Below, piece after piece: positions 20,941 to 35,836 of a stretch of DNA of 64,000 bases (the first letter of the stretch is position 1; each line of letters begins with the position of its first letter). The notes under the pieces are model-generated. The model saw only the letters and a list, made by a program, of their open reading frames with translations, was not told the DNA's origin and made no database searches. Source of the DNA: Takakia lepidozioides (lineage: Eukaryota > Streptophyta > Takakiopsida > Takakiales > Takakiaceae); the NCBI GenBank assembly GCA_030704615.1, contig CM060733.1, positions 7,378,001 through 7,442,000 on the forward strand, given 5' to 3'. The position numbers and the translations under genes were made by a program.

Positions 20941-21044
20941 TTTATTCACGGTTTGTCCAGGCTTTGTAGAGCAAATCAAACTCCTGGACAGTCACCACAG
21001 TAAATTGTCACGAACGAGATGACTTGCCTGCCCATCGGTCACAA

Positions 21045-21963
21045 ATGCGTGCAAACAAGCAAACGTTTGTGTTATTAGACGGAGTGATTCATAATACAAA
21101 GTCCTATAATGGCATCAACACAAATCCATCTTTTTCCCGCAGCTGCCTTCAAATTTGGGAGACCTAACAATCATCGGACAAAGGAAGGAACAGCCTGAAC
21201 CACGTGAACAAATCTGAATCGAACTGCGAAGAAAAATCAGAGCAAACGATAAGGATCAACAATACAAGATGGATAGCACAGATGAGAGTGCTCACAGATA
21301 AGAAGAAAGACACAATATCTCTTGCAAAGCAAGAACAAGCTATGGGAAGAATAAAACCGAACTAAATTACAGAAACAGAAGAGAAAAGGGCAGACAGACA
21401 ACACAGGCAAAGACAGGAAAAGGAAAGCAAACGCACATTCATGCGCTATCTTGATCCTCCGCTATGTATAACATACTGTGAAGGTCAAAGAGAGTGCATC
21501 TTTGGGATGCGTGCAAACAAGCAAACGTTTGTGTTATTAGACGGAGTGATTCATAATACAAAGTCCTATAATGGCATCAACACAAATCCATCTTTTTCCC
21601 GCAGCTGCCTTCAAATTTGGGAGACCTAACAATCATCGGACAAAGGAAGGAACAGCCTGAACCACGTGAACAAATCTGAATCGAACTGCGAAGAAAAATC
21701 AGAGCAAACGGTAAGGATCAACAATACAAGATGGATAGCACAGATGAGAGTGCTCACAGATAAGAAGAAAGACACAATATCTCTTGCAAAGCAAGAACAA
21801 GCTATGGGAAGAATAAAACCGAACTAAATTACAGAAACAGAAGAGAAAAGGGCAGACAGACAACACAGGCAAAGACAGGAAAAGGAAAGCAAACGCACAT
21901 TCATGCGCTATCTTGATCCTCCGCTATGTATAACATACTGTGAAGGTCAAAGAGAGTGCATCT
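21045..21963. repeat. 462-bp tandem duplication upstream of the NCA1-like gene
   Basis: The unit beginning ATGCGTGCAAACAAGC at 21,045 is repeated from 21,507 and ends in GTGCATCT at 21,501 and 21,963. By eye the two copies are nearly identical. The one difference I found is AACGATAAGG against AACGGTAAGG. The duplication lies in the 5' flank or leader of the minus-strand gene. Near-identity means it is recent or an assembly error. Confidence 0.85.
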
Positions 21964-23653
21964 CTCAATCCAGGACTTCTGTCCCTTCATGGATTTGAAT
22001 ACCTGACGTACCTTGCGAGGGTATGGGGAGAACTCGTGGGTGGATCTGCGCTTTCCTCACATGGGCTGCGGAATGCTTCGGAGAAGAAGCAGACGATGGC
22101 GATGATTTCCTCCAACCCAAGCTCTGGCGTCGGAACCTAACCTTCACGAACCTCAGGTTTAGCACAACGAAAACTTAACGGACGAAGAAAACGTTTCCAT
22201 GGATGCCGTCAAGGCTGCTTTAGCATCAGTTTGTCACGTCCCAAGTATTCAGGAGGTTTGAGTGTGAGAGTGTCGAGAGTATCCTGCTGAGGAGAGCGAG
22301 AGAATTGAGGAGTGCACCCATCACTATGGATCCATTTAGGAATTTACCAAGTGTTGCAGGTGCATCTTCCTTAAGGCGGTGATAGTGCTGGTTCAAAGGA
22401 CCTTTCCGTTCTAAAGCCTTTACAGAAAAAATTCTAACAAGGGCATAAGCTGCCCTCTAACTCCCAACGGAAAGTATAGAGGGATTCAGAAAGAGAGGAA
22501 TGCAGTGATTTCATGCGTGAAAAGTTGGGTGCGCACAAGTTTCAAGGAATGAGGGCTGCAGTCAATTTGGCAACGTATTTTGCTTCTGGGTCGGTGTTGT
22601 TGCACAACCTGGCGTCGCCTCTCTACCACTCGCAATTGATTCCCCACGGGTCCGGTTTCATGCGATGTAAGTTTGCATCTTCTTTTCTTGACGATGAATT
22701 ATGTTTGCTGTTGGGAAAAAATTGTGAGCTCGGGTTGGTCTTCAACAGATTAAAGTAATGACTATTGGCTTGCCAGGGCGAAGTTGTGAAGGGGGGATCA
22801 AGTGCATTGCAGACATATGGGATCGTTTTGCGATTTTCCATTTCCAGCGTGTTTTTTTATTTCCACGGACAGAAGCTCCTGAGCGATTGTACGAAAATCA
22901 AGATTAGTCCTGGAGTTGGTGTGTGTGCTAATCTGCAACACACTTCCGTAAATTGACGATCTATCATTGAGGTATTTCCAGGGGAGCAAAGTAGATAATT
23001 ACCAGTCATGAGAAAGTTTGCTCCAAAACGAAACGATGTGGGGGCAGCCTGAAGACAATATCCACTTTCCCATAGAGTGTTCGGTGTATTCTCACCAGCG
23101 AGTGACCCTCTTCTTGATTTTGCGGTGTATCCGGGTAAATACAAAAGAGGTCTCCTACTAGGACATTTACTACATAGACAACCTCAGGTCCATGAAGGAG
23201 ATTGTTCCTGCACCTCTGTTGACCACCTTTGAAAATTTTGAGGCTGAGCCCTGGCCCCGTTGGGGTCTAATTGCTGGGCAGCTCAGGCACAGCAGATTGA
23301 TGCTTGTGTGAAGGGCTTTCTAGAGGGTATCTGGAAAGCCTGAACTAATTCAGAGTGAGCCCCTCACAAAGGTAGTGTCTGTTCCCTCTTGTTCTGCCCA
23401 AACTGGGCTGGGGTGTGGCCACATGGCTACAGCAAACTATGTCTTATGAATTCATTCCCTCTCTAAGCAATCACAGCTAACTTTCCAATCTCCTGTTGTA
23501 CTTGTCACTGTCTAGCATTAATCATGATTGGTTCTGGTTGTTTCTTTGCTACCCTTAGGTCACATGCGTGTGTCTCGTGATGAAGGAAGGTTGCCAGCGT
23601 AGCCAAATTTTTCTTTAGTACTGTTTGTTATTGTGATAAGCAAAGAAGCATCA
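21964..23653. other. Intergenic region between the divergent NCA1-like and DDAH genes
   Basis: It holds the upstream flanks of both genes. 21,964-22,165 may be a transcribed leader of the minus gene. Around 22,513-22,758 there is an 81-codon open frame without known similarity, which I do not call. A dispersed repeat occupies 23,195-23,470. Confidence 0.4.
23195..23470 (+). repeat. Dispersed repeat copy upstream of DDAH
   Basis: Plus-strand partner of 17,960-18,295. It ends about 185 bp before the DDAH start codon and could contribute promoter or leader sequence. Confidence 0.55.
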
Positions 23654-25896
<2,243 letters not shown>

Positions 25897-26190
25897 GTTT
25901 CCATTATCAAAAGACTCGGTTACTTTCCAGGGGCCCGGTCATGGAACACCCTGTACAAGTGAAAAACCCATTCACTTGCATAAAACATAGGGGTGGATTG
26001 TTGGCAGGAAAAGTAATTTTAATTAAGTGGCCCAGATCGACTACAATTCTTTCGATCTACGGCCCAGATTAATTCGGAATATGTTTGTAGAATTTTCCAG
26101 TGACATTTTGTATTTGGCTGCAAAAGGGGTCCGAGGAAGCCCTTGAGAGCTTTATGGTGACATATTCCAAATTAACCAAAAAATAATAGT
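25897..26190. other. 3' flank of DDAH
   Basis: AT-rich downstream sequence. No gene or clear repeat seen. Confidence 0.4.
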
Positions 26191-26640
26191 AACAACAAGG
26201 CTGAGGCCCGCCGATGGTAAGCCACTGCTCGTGTTATGGCCTGTGGGTCGGGGGTTCAAACTTTAAACCCCTGTCATTTGTCACTCTGCCTTCGGGCTCT
26301 GCCCCTGTAATGCCTCCATGGCTTGTAAAGAGCTCGCCATTATTTTTCTTTGTATTTTATTGGATCTGAGTCTCTGGACCGAAAGTTCGTCCGTGGCGTG
26401 TTTCCAGAAAATAATGGCAATTTCTTTACGAGGTGCCATTTCTCGGCCCCCCCATGGGGGGAGGTTACGTGGTCGAATTCGGCACCCGTCACCTCACTCG
26501 TGGGGAGGGCCTGGAAATGGTACCTCCCGTATTATAGAAAGGGGGTTTATTTTCCCTGCTGTAATAATACCAATAATAAACCAACTCTATCTTTTTTTTC
26601 CCCCCTATCTTTTGTGGCTTCTCATTGACAGAATGGTAAT
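26190..26640 (+). mobile_element. SINE-like sequence with a Pol III B-box-like motif
   Basis: It starts near GAGGCCCGCCGATGGTAAGCC and contains GGGGGTTCAAAC at about 26,250-26,261, close to the B-box consensus GGTTCRANNC. About 200 bp later there is a second related piece (GTGGTCGAATTCGG) followed by an A/T-rich tail with AATAATACCAATAATAAACC. The A-box is poor, and no second full copy is in the window, so the class is tentative. Confidence 0.35.
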
Positions 26641-26654
26641 AGTGTCTTCAATCA

Positions 26655-27090
26655 CAACATAATGTGGTTTCATGGAGTGCAACGATAGCAGCATATGCTC
26701 AGCATTGGTGTGGTAGGGAGGCTTTCGGAATCTGGGAGCAAATGCAATGTCAAGGCGGGACACCAGACAGGGTAACATTCATCTGGATTCTTAATGTCTG
26801 TGCCAGTCTAGGAGCTCTTGAGAAAGGGAAAGCATCTCTTCTGACATCATCAAGGCTGAAGATGCATCATACATTAACTTGGACAATAGCCTTGTTAGCA
26901 TGTATGCCAAATGCAGGAGCATGAAGGATGCAGATGAAGTATTCAACAGTACGACTAGATGAGATCTTGTCTCATGGAACGCCATGATCGCAGGATGTGC
27001 TCAACACGGCTATGCCAGGGAGGCCCTGCAACTATTTGAACAAATGCAACAAGAAGGTTTGAAACCTAACAAGAGCATTCGGCCCTCATG
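26655..27090 (+). pseudogene. PLS-type PPR protein fragment
   Basis: It reads MVSWSATIAAYAQHWCGREA, EQMQCQGGTPDRVTF and LNVCASLGALEKGK. After a frameshift it continues LVSMYAKCRSMKDADEVFN, a stop at about 26,959, and [32 protein letters not shown]. This is two to three pentatricopeptide repeats of the kind used in organellar RNA editing and processing factors. The frameshift, the in-frame stop and the loss of both ends make it a pseudogene. Confidence 0.8.
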
Positions 27091-28415
27091 ACCAAGATAG
27101 TAGCAGTCTGGTAAGGTCCTGGTCAAAGTTTTATGCTTTCCATAAGCCTTTTCCCCTAACTTACTACGTATTAACTCTTACTAAATCTCTTCACATATCA
27201 AGAGTTACAAACAGCTGTGATAAATTTATGAGTTATGAGTTTACTAGTCATTACAGGTTGATCTTCACAATGAACAAGTGAAGGTACAGGTCTCTCTGCA
27301 TGACGAAGCTGTGGGTGAAATTTGGTCTCTCTCCTTTTGCATAGAGAGCGACTGGAAGTGCAATTACAGCCACACGTATCACATTTGTGGAATTTAGTTT
27401 CCTACTATAGAGTGGTGATATGCATAGTGTCAGTCAATGCCAAAAATCAACACTCAATAACTGTGACCCGATTGTTGCCAACCATGCACAAGCAGTGAAG
27501 GAATTTTGTGCTGACTCACATACTTTGATGAATGAGAAACACAGTCCCCCTTTGCTAGCATTAGAGTTTACGGTAATAGTATTCTGTTAAGGCTATGTCA
27601 TAGTGAATGTCGACAGAATGCGATCACTGAATAGGTACATCTGTCTCTGTCACATAACTTTCTTCTTTTCTCTGGCCATAAACTGAAATAACTCTGCAGC
27701 CTGTCCTTCCAATTTTTGCCCTTGCAACCTTCAGCAACCGAGATTCTACCTAAAGACAGATCTGATTCTTCATGAACATTCCCCTCTCTTACCTGTCTTC
27801 TCAAACCACTGGTACCGGGGTGAAGCTTGTAACATGAAGTATAATTGCTACTCAATGAGAATGTGAGTCAGGGCACCTATCCATGTGATAAAGAACCGTA
27901 GGGTGTGTGGCGACTGCCATACTGCCACCAAGTTCATCTTGAAGATTGTTGGGAGAGATTGTTGTACATGATGCCAACTGCTTTCACCACTTTGATAAGG
28001 GGGTATTGGAGATCATTGGTGAGACATGCAACATCATGGAAGAAAGCTGCTTTCTTCTTTATCAGCATTAGGTCAAATGAATGAATTCATTATATATTGC
28101 TTGACTTCTTCCCCAAAGGCGCCTCTAATCATGGCTGCCCAGCTTAGTATTTAATCTTCACAACCAAAAAACCTTTTAGAAATTGGCATGGGGTTCTAAG
28201 CCCAATGGGGTTAGTTTACCACCATAGCCATGGTCAGTCTAGGTCGCCCGTGGCTTCCTAGAGCTATGGGGTAGATTTTAGGCCTGAAAATTATTTTCCA
28301 AGCAAGAACTACTTGTTGGTTTTTTTTTATTGAGCTTAGAGGCTTTCTCTCTCCTTTTCACTCTCTCCCCCCTCTTGAGGTGGCTTGGTGCTTAGTGAGT
28401 AGGGGCCTAGTGGCT
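27091..28415. other. Non-coding stretch
   Basis: No supported gene. An 85-codon open frame on the minus strand (27,598-27,855) has no family match that I recognise. Confidence 0.4.
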
Positions 28416-28419
28416 AAGC

Positions 28420-31400
28420 ATAGTGACTATAGTTAGTACTACTTAGCTCCGGCCACACCTGGAGTTAACTCGATGTTAAAAGGAAGTTATAAAAATATAT
28501 TTTCGCTCTGGATCCACACCTGCCGGTGGTAGCTAACATCAGATTGGGGCAGAGACAAGTTGACGTTAGGAAATTAACACTCAATGTTAAGTATTTATTT
28601 CATATACATTGAAATGACAGTGTTAAGCTATCACCACAGAAACAGGCCAAATAACATGGTGTTATGTAGCATTCCCTACGTTCCCCCCTTTTGTATGTTC
28701 CCCTAAGTCCCCCTTGATCACCCGGATCTCCTTCGTCACCCCCTGCATCACCTTCGCTCTACTACTCTGTCTATGCTCTACATGGTACAGTCGCAGGCTC
28801 TACATGGTATGCTCTCATTTCGCTAATTGTTCTTGCATAGAAATGGACACGCCTCCATGGCAGGATTGCAAAAACAAGCGGCTAGTCGCGTAATGGCTCC
28901 ACCCTAAAACTCTTAAGTTGAAAAATTCCTAAAAATATTATATTGAAATAAAATATAACATATATTCAAATTATATGTAAAACATGTTTTACGGCTGTAT
29001 TCCCACGGGTTATTTTTTCCCGTATTTCTTAATATACTTTCCAGGGCCTCCATCCCCTGTTCCAAAAAAAATAAAAACAAAATGGTGTGCATAAGAGAAA
29101 AAATTGTTTACTTACTTATTTGACAGAGGCCCTGGCAGCACTTTATTTTATTGATGTGTGAATTAAATATTGATGTATTCGGATATTACAAAACTGATCT
29201 TTGGATTTATTAGTTATTAAAATATTGAAATGCTTGTTGAAATACTCACTGAACTATTAAAATACTTGTTAAAGAACTGGCTGAAATATTAAAATACTTG
29301 CTGAAATACTGAAATGCTCGATGAAAAAATCTTTGATTGAAATACTGAATACTGAAATACTCGCTGACAAACTGGCTGAAATATTGAAATACTTGCTGAA
29401 AATCTTGATTGAAATATTGAAATACTAAAATAGATACTGAAATAGAGTCCAAGTGAATGTTCTCAAGATTGCAAGCTGCACATCCACTTGCTCGATCACA
29501 TCATAGAAAACCTTGTCTAAATATTGGCTTCATGGCAACATTGTAACTACAGCACTGAGAACTAGCAGATTTTGTGCCAAGGTAAAGAAAGCTGATTATG
29601 GACAAATACTAACCAAGCATACCCTCACTAAGCCGTGTTACAACAAGCTCTTAGGTTTCAAGAAATGGACAGAGAATCAGCCCAAAGAGATGAATGATGG
29701 TTGGAGAGCTTCGGGGTTTTCTTGTGAGCTTAGCAAACTCTGATCTCAAATGTTCTCTGGTCACTTCTACTGTCACATAATTGTCTGCCCCCAACAACCC
29801 AAATCACATATAGAGCCACACCACAGTTTGGAAGTATGGTCACCTGAGTGAGCATATCAGCTACTTTCATCAAAGCACACCCTAAAATATGTTCTGATTT
29901 CCCCCGAGTTATGCAAAAACATCAACATGGATACCTGATTGCATCACCAACTATATTTCCCTCAACTTGTCTAATCTATCCCCAGTGGTTGGTGAACCCA
30001 TGTCAGCCATGTTGTCCAAGTTAGAGCTTCCATTTCTTATGTTCTTGAAACTGTCGGTCAGAGGATGCCGAGCACAGACCTGCAAGAACGGGAAGAGTTG
30101 GCTAGTCAAAAAAATCATTTCCAGCACAATAGCAGCGGCAGTAAATAGAGCTGCGCACACTGAGGCACTATAGTAAGAGTTGGCCGCACCAGAGCCTCAC
30201 AATCCCGCTGCACAATCAGAAAATCAAAAGAAAAGCTAGGTCCATAGTTACCTTCTAAATGGACGCATTAAAGACCCAATCATCCATCTTCAGTGAAAAG
30301 AGCACTATTGTGTTCAAGAAATATATGAGAACCCTGATTGATCCACTCTCAACAAAAGAGAACCGTGGGGCCAATCAAGCCACAAAGAAGAAGATACACT
30401 TGGTAAGTAATGGCATCAAGAGCACTAATACGATCGAGACGCAAGGACTTGCCAAAGAGCCTCATGCATTCCATGGTTGAACCGCCCCGCCTTTTGTCCG
30501 AGTGTGTGTTGATGGAGGGGGTCACTTGCCACCTACCACAATCTCTCTAGGGACATGGTGTGTGTGCGGATCTGTATGCTGCCACTCGGCTCCAGCAACC
30601 CCGAGACCTTCTCTTTCGACTCTTGAAACCCAGGCAACAAACACTGAGAAGCCACTAGACCCTAAACGGCGCTAAACCCAAACCCTAAACTCTGATGCCA
30701 CTTTTTCATTTATAAGGAATTTTTTCATCCATTCCATCAAGACATTCAAAAACTTCTCTATTTGAGTCTACTCAAGGATTTGACCCTACCACCTTCGCAA
30801 CCTGGCACAACCATGATACTACCAAGATATAACCTGTTCCTGCAAAATAAAAATGAGTAATTATGTTTATAGATGTTTATATTTGTTTTGTATACATACA
30901 TGGTTCTACATTTGCCAAACCAGATGCTTTCAACTCAACCCATTGTACTTTATTTTGACATTATTATTCTCATTTTTTGGGGGCTCACAGTCTTTCACCA
31001 TGATTAAAAAATGTGACTGTAATATAGAATACAAAATCTATATATTAAATTGTAATAAAAATATTTTTCCTCTGAAAAAATTATTGTAAATATTATGAAA
31101 CATTGAATTATTCTTTTAAAAATATATATATATTTGGAGATTACTATGCATGCCTATTGCATTTTCAAGGAAATCTGGGAGCGACAGCCCCAATTCTAGC
31201 CGTTGAGGAGGGAGAAAAATACAAATATGTGTATCCCTATGTACCTTTATAGGTCCTCATTTATGAATATTTAATGTGTAAGATTCATTTATGGGTCTTA
31301 TTCAAACAAGGTACATTCAAGTTAACATTTAAGTGGGGACGATTATCTGTTTCATGTAGGTACTATCTAGTGGAGGTATATCAGGATCTTACTCATTTTT

Positions 31401-31765
31401 GGCACCAATGCGTGGTCTTTCCCTTATAGGGAGGAGCCAACAAACAAAGAAACAACGCTGGAAGAGCGAGGTAGAGGACCAGATGGGAACGGGAGAGACG
31501 ACGTAACACTCATTTGCCATCCCGCCGCCATCACACCATGTGTGAATGAGTAGACATGATGGTAGGGCCACCACGGAGAGCCACGTACCACCAACGCTCA
31601 AGTGTGAAGGGAAGAAGTTTACATGAATGATAACTCAATGTTAAAGGTCAGCTAAATTAGGGTTTTGTACGACGTATAGGTAACTTGGTGTTAACTCTGG
31701 TCTTAACATTTTTCCTAACTCGAGGTGGGGCCAGAGCTTAGTCCTTCACTCTAACTCACTAGAAA
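28420..31765. mobile_element. Candidate non-autonomous TIR element
   Basis: Left sequence at about 28,441-28,475 contains CTTAGCTCCGGCCACACCTGG followed by AGTTA. The reverse complement of the right sequence at about 31,715-31,745 contains CTAAGCTCTGGCCCCACCTCG followed by AGTTA, so imperfect inverted ends are about 26 bp long. Both sides also carry ATGTTAA motifs further in. Nothing in between looks like a transposase. I could not define a target duplication. Confidence 0.35.
29215..29450. repeat. AT-rich minisatellite
   Basis: A degenerate tandem array of TTGAAATACTxGCTGAAATA-type units of about 18-35 bp. Open frames across it (Phe/Gln/Tyr-rich on the minus strand) are a by-product of the repeat. 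Confidence 0.7.
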
Positions 31766-31849
31766 TCATCATAATAAGAGCTCACACATAACATGTACCA
31801 CATAAGCTTACTACTTTGTTAGTACACAAATGACAATTGATGTCCAAAA

Positions 31850-32525
31850 AGCATGACCCATTCTTTGCTAACTTGGATATTCCTTGCTAAATTTGCCCCT
31901 ATGGTTGATGGGAAGTGGAATGCTAAATGGCAACACATTATTGATCCACCACTGAACTGGAAGGTTATTTGGGTGGATGTGTGAAGAAATGATAGAGCAG
32001 CAAAAAATTTGGGCTTTCTTTGGAAAATTGCTAAATATTGCATTCTATCGGTATCGCATTACATCTCCTTCCATGCTCCTGTTGCCAATTGAATGCTCGA
32101 GAAACAATCGAGCATTGTTTATTGTTCTGTGCAATTCATTCCTTTGTTTGGCAATTTGTGCATCTTTTCTATCCATGGTGATCAGATTTCTCCTTCCAAT
32201 CTTTGGTCCTTTGGCTTAATTAATACTCAACGGATTTGAAGTTCATGCTTGGTATGGACAACCTTCCGTGCCAATATATACCTTATGGAATATCTGGAAA
32301 CCTAGATGCTCTAGGGTCTATGAGGGTCGGATGCCTTGTGCTAGAGTTATCTTGTATAGGGTTCACACGGATTTAATGTCTCAAGCTAGAAAAGCTTGGC
32401 AAGTTTTATATGTAGCTTTTCCCATAAGCTTAGAAAGGACGAGAATGCAGCTTCTCGCTTCCGTTGACAACACTTGGGCAAAAGGTGCTCGATTGTACTG
32501 CACAAAAACATCTAATCAATAGTTA
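31850..32525 (+). pseudogene. LINE (non-LTR) ORF2 C-terminal remnant
   Basis: In several frames the sequence shows the zinc-binding-type C-terminus of plant LINE polyproteins: VWVDVxRNDRAAKNLGFLWK, HCLxFCAIHSFVWQFVHLF and TLWNIWKPRCSRVYEGR (about 32,280-32,330). The last is like the W..IWK.RN..VF segment of zf-RVT proteins. At least three stops or shifts separate the pieces. No RT catalytic motif is present. Confidence 0.55.
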
Positions 32526-33955
32526 CTTGGTACGACAACCTCCCAGTGTGCGGGAGCTCCATTAGTGCTCGCCTTTGATCTCCTGCTGATGGTGACGAGT
32601 TTGATGTCAACTAGTGGAGGCATTGTCATACCTTCAGAAAAGGAAAACCTAAAGCTCATTAGTCTTTCGAAACCTCCACACAGAAAAGGGGTAGCTTATG
32701 ATATTAGTTAATTTGCTCTTCTTCTCTCCCTTAGCTTCCTGATAGGCCCTTCCTCATGGCAATTCGGGTTACGGGGTGGTATCTCTTTTCTCAACCTCCA
32801 TGGCATGGCATCAGAGGTTATTTTTTCCTCGCTATCTAATATATTTTGGTCCATCTCAGGCCTTTCTTTAAAATTAGAAAGTATATACATATGTATGGCT
32901 TGGGCAACACATCCACAATTTTCTTGAGGACGGATCAGCATCTGGGTATGTGCTCCAGGGAAAATATTACCGGGTTTTTTGGTCCGGATCCGGGTCCAAA
33001 AATTACTCATAATTAAAATTTATTTATTGTCTGAAATTTTTTTTTAAAATCGAATCTGAAATGGCTCTTCAAATTTTGGTCTGCCCTAGGTCTGGTTCCA
33101 GGTCTGCACTTAGACCCGCCCAGATACCCTAGGTTCAGACCAGTGTTGTGCGGGTATATCATATACCCGGGTATATCAGGGTATAAGCATTTAACTATAA
33201 CCGGACCCGGCGGTTTTACATACCGCCATTGGAATATAACCGGCGGGTAATTATCTACTAATTACCCTTACCCTATACAGAACCGGAGTCTTGGGGTGTG
33301 GATATACCCTGCCCAGAGGCGGGTAAAGGCTAGCTCAAAGGGTATATGCGTGGCGGGTAAATCCTAAGCCTTTGTCCAATTCGCTTGAGCTTGCTCTAAC
33401 TCTACTATAGGTAATCCACTCAACCACCTCACTTTTTAGTTGATGGGCCCACCGCTCTCCACCCTCCCTTTAAGTTTAAGCTGGGCCAACCCCCAATCTT
33501 TTGTTGCACTTACAAACCAACACCTCTTGTGGTGCTTCCAAAGTAGTTTAAGTTGTGCTCCACCCATGTCCTAAAAATCTTAGTTTTAGGAATGCGAAGT
33601 TGGTTTATGTAGGTACGTACGTTACCACTGGATTGTTTTATCAATATTCCAAGCATTATTGAATGTATCACTCATATCTCTTGATATATAGTTAAATAAA
33701 AATAGAAATATACTTATTTAACAATATGACAATAGAAATGAAATAGAGTTTAAAAATAGAAATATTCTTATTTAATATTATGACAATGACAATATTATTG
33801 GAAAAATAGAAATAATGCCATAGTATCTGTTACTGTCAACTTTAGACGGTCCATATCTTTCAGCATGGATGAATCTAGCGACTATAATTTTTTCATAATC
33901 ATTAAATCAAAATTGTAAAAAACCTTGGGACTTCTTGTGTAGGCCATCCTGTGGA
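32526..33955. other. Non-coding stretch with CCGG-rich repeats
   Basis: 32,980-33,000 and 33,145-33,360 contain repeated GGTCCGGATCCGG, ATACCCGGGTATA and GGCGGGTAA motifs, similar to a patch at 3,600-3,670. The rest is AT-rich. No gene seen. Confidence 0.4.
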
Positions 33956-33989
33956 TTTTTCTGAGCCACCGTTGCTTGCATTCACCCAT

Positions 33990-34660
33990 GTCTCAATCCA
34001 AAGTTTGGCATGCATGTCAGCTAACAATCTGGTTGAAGCATGGATCTTACAGGAGATCAGGTCTTGAGTTTTTGTGACGAATGTATGTATGGTAAACACA
34101 GTCACAACTCATTTCCAAAGATGGAGGCTCTCGAACAAATAAGGTTCTTGAGCTGGTGCATATTGATCTGTGCGATCATATGTCGTCTGAATCTCATGGA
34201 GGTGCAAAGTATTTCTTGACCTTCATTGAAAACATGATATAAAATAAGTTTGGAATTCTCGATAGGTTCAAAGCATTCAAAGCTTTGGTGGAGAATCAAA
34301 CTAGAAAAATGATCAAAACATTTCGGTGTGATGGCGGCGGTGAGTACATCCCAAGGAATTTTAATCAATTCTGTGAAGAGAATAGCATTGTAAAACAATC
34401 AATCACACCATATACGCTAGAGAATGAAGTTGCAAAGAGGAAGAATCGAACATTTGTTGAAAGTGTAAGGTGTGTGTTGCAACACATGAGGTTGGACCAC
34501 CGTTTCTGGGCAAAAGAAGTGGCGACTGCATCATATTTTCAGAATTGACTTCCTAATAAGGCAATCTCTACAAAGACACCTAAAGAGGTTTGGAAGGGTG
34601 AGAAACCTTCAAGTGAGCATTTGTGAGTGTTTGATTGTATTGTTTTGTTCATGTTCCAAA
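33990..34660 (+). pseudogene. Copia GAG-pre-integrase and integrase remnant
   Basis: The order is CDECMYGKHSHNSF, VLELVHIDLCDHMS, KYFLTFIE, a stop near 34,241, then KTFRCDGGGEYIPRNFNQFC and VAKRKNRTFVESVRCVL. D and D of the catalytic triad and the ENxVAERxNRT-like region are visible. The acidic residue usually found in the latter reads Lys here (VAKRKNRT). Confidence 0.8.
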
Positions 34661-34914
34661 AGAGATAAGGAAGAAATTGAATGCAAAAGCAATCAAGTAT
34701 CTTCATCGGTTATTGTGAAGAGACCAAATGGTATAAGTTGTATAACCTTGAGAGCAAGTATGTAATCATCAGTCGTGATATTATATTCAATGAGTCTAGG
34801 AACTTACATCAGGAAACAGTAGTTCCAAGTTTTGACCATGAAAAAAAGAACTTGGCTCTAACTCATGAAGATAAAATGAAATAGAATATTGTTGAGGAGA
34901 TTGTTGAGGATTAG

Positions 34915-35692
34915 ATGGAGGAGGTACAATTTATTATGATTGGAAAACCCTCAAAGGTATCTTCTGCCTATTCCATTGACAGTGATGAACCTCAAATTGT
35001 TTCAGATGCATTTAGGAGTGAGAAGTCTTCACACTGGAAGAAAGTTATGGCCTTTGAGATTCAATCTCTTCAAGATAATAAAACTTGGAGTCTTGTTAAA
35101 TTTCCACATGAACGGCAGTCTTTTGGCTGCACATGGATTTTCAAAGTTAAGTGCAATGCAGATGGTTCTGTAGCAAAAGCACAAAGCTCATTTGGTTGCA
35201 AATGGGTTTTCACAAATTGAAGATATGGATTACAATAAAACCTTCTCCCCTGTTGCACGGATGGAATCAATTTGAGTGATTCTTCCATTTGATGTCGTTC
35301 AAAATCTTGAGGTACATCAGATAGATGTATATACAGCTTTTCTCAATGAAGATCTTATGGAGGAAATATGCATGGACCAGCCAGAGGGATTTGCTGTAAA
35401 ATGGGAAGAGAGGATGGTGTGTAAACTCCTCAAGTCCTTGTATGGTTTGAAGCAATCCCTTAGGGCATGAAATGATAAAATTGATGCATATTTCATGGCT
35501 GAAGAGTTTGAGAGGAACTTTGCTGATTATAGTATTTACTATAAGAGGGCTAATGGGAACTCTTGTATGATCATAACATTGTATGTTGATGATCTGATCT
35601 TGGTATTTAGTGAATTGGCTCTGTTGAAACACATACAGAGTGGTATCTCAAAAGAGTTTGAGATAGTGGATCTGAAAGAGATCATGTGTTGA
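34915..35692 (+). pseudogene. Copia reverse transcriptase
   Basis: The order is SSHWKKVMAFEIQSLQDNKT, CTWIFKVKCNADGSVAK (with a partly repeated CKWVFTN), VHQIDVYTAFLNEDLMEEI, CKLLKSLYGLKQSLRA and LYVDDLILVF (catalytic YVDD at about 35,582-35,593). The frame ends near IVDLKEIM, where the duplicated insertion site begins. Its continuation is at 37,145. Confidence 0.85.
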
Positions 35693-35836
35693 TCAGGCTT
35701 TGTTGAAAAAGACAAAATGATATCTCAAAGAGGTTTGAGATGGTGGATCTGAAAGAGATCATGTGATCATGTGTTGATCAGGCTTTGTTGAAAATGACAA
35801 AGTGATATTTCAAAGAGGTTTGAGATGGTGGATCCG
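35657..35836 (+). repeat. Tandem duplication at the insertion site in copia RT
   Basis: A unit of roughly 80-90 bp, beginning GTTTGAGATxGTGGATCTG and containing TGATCAGGCTTTGTTGAAAA, occurs twice and starts a third time before the TIR insertion. It is derived from copia coding sequence. Confidence 0.65.

Noticed and set aside
26460-26480. GGTCGAATTCGGCAC resembling a cDNA-cloning adapter
   Set aside because: It is continuous with SINE-like sequence and the match is partial, so vector contamination is not supported.
29246-29452. Phe/Gln/Tyr-rich protein
   Set aside because: It is a reading of an AT-rich minisatellite without gene context.
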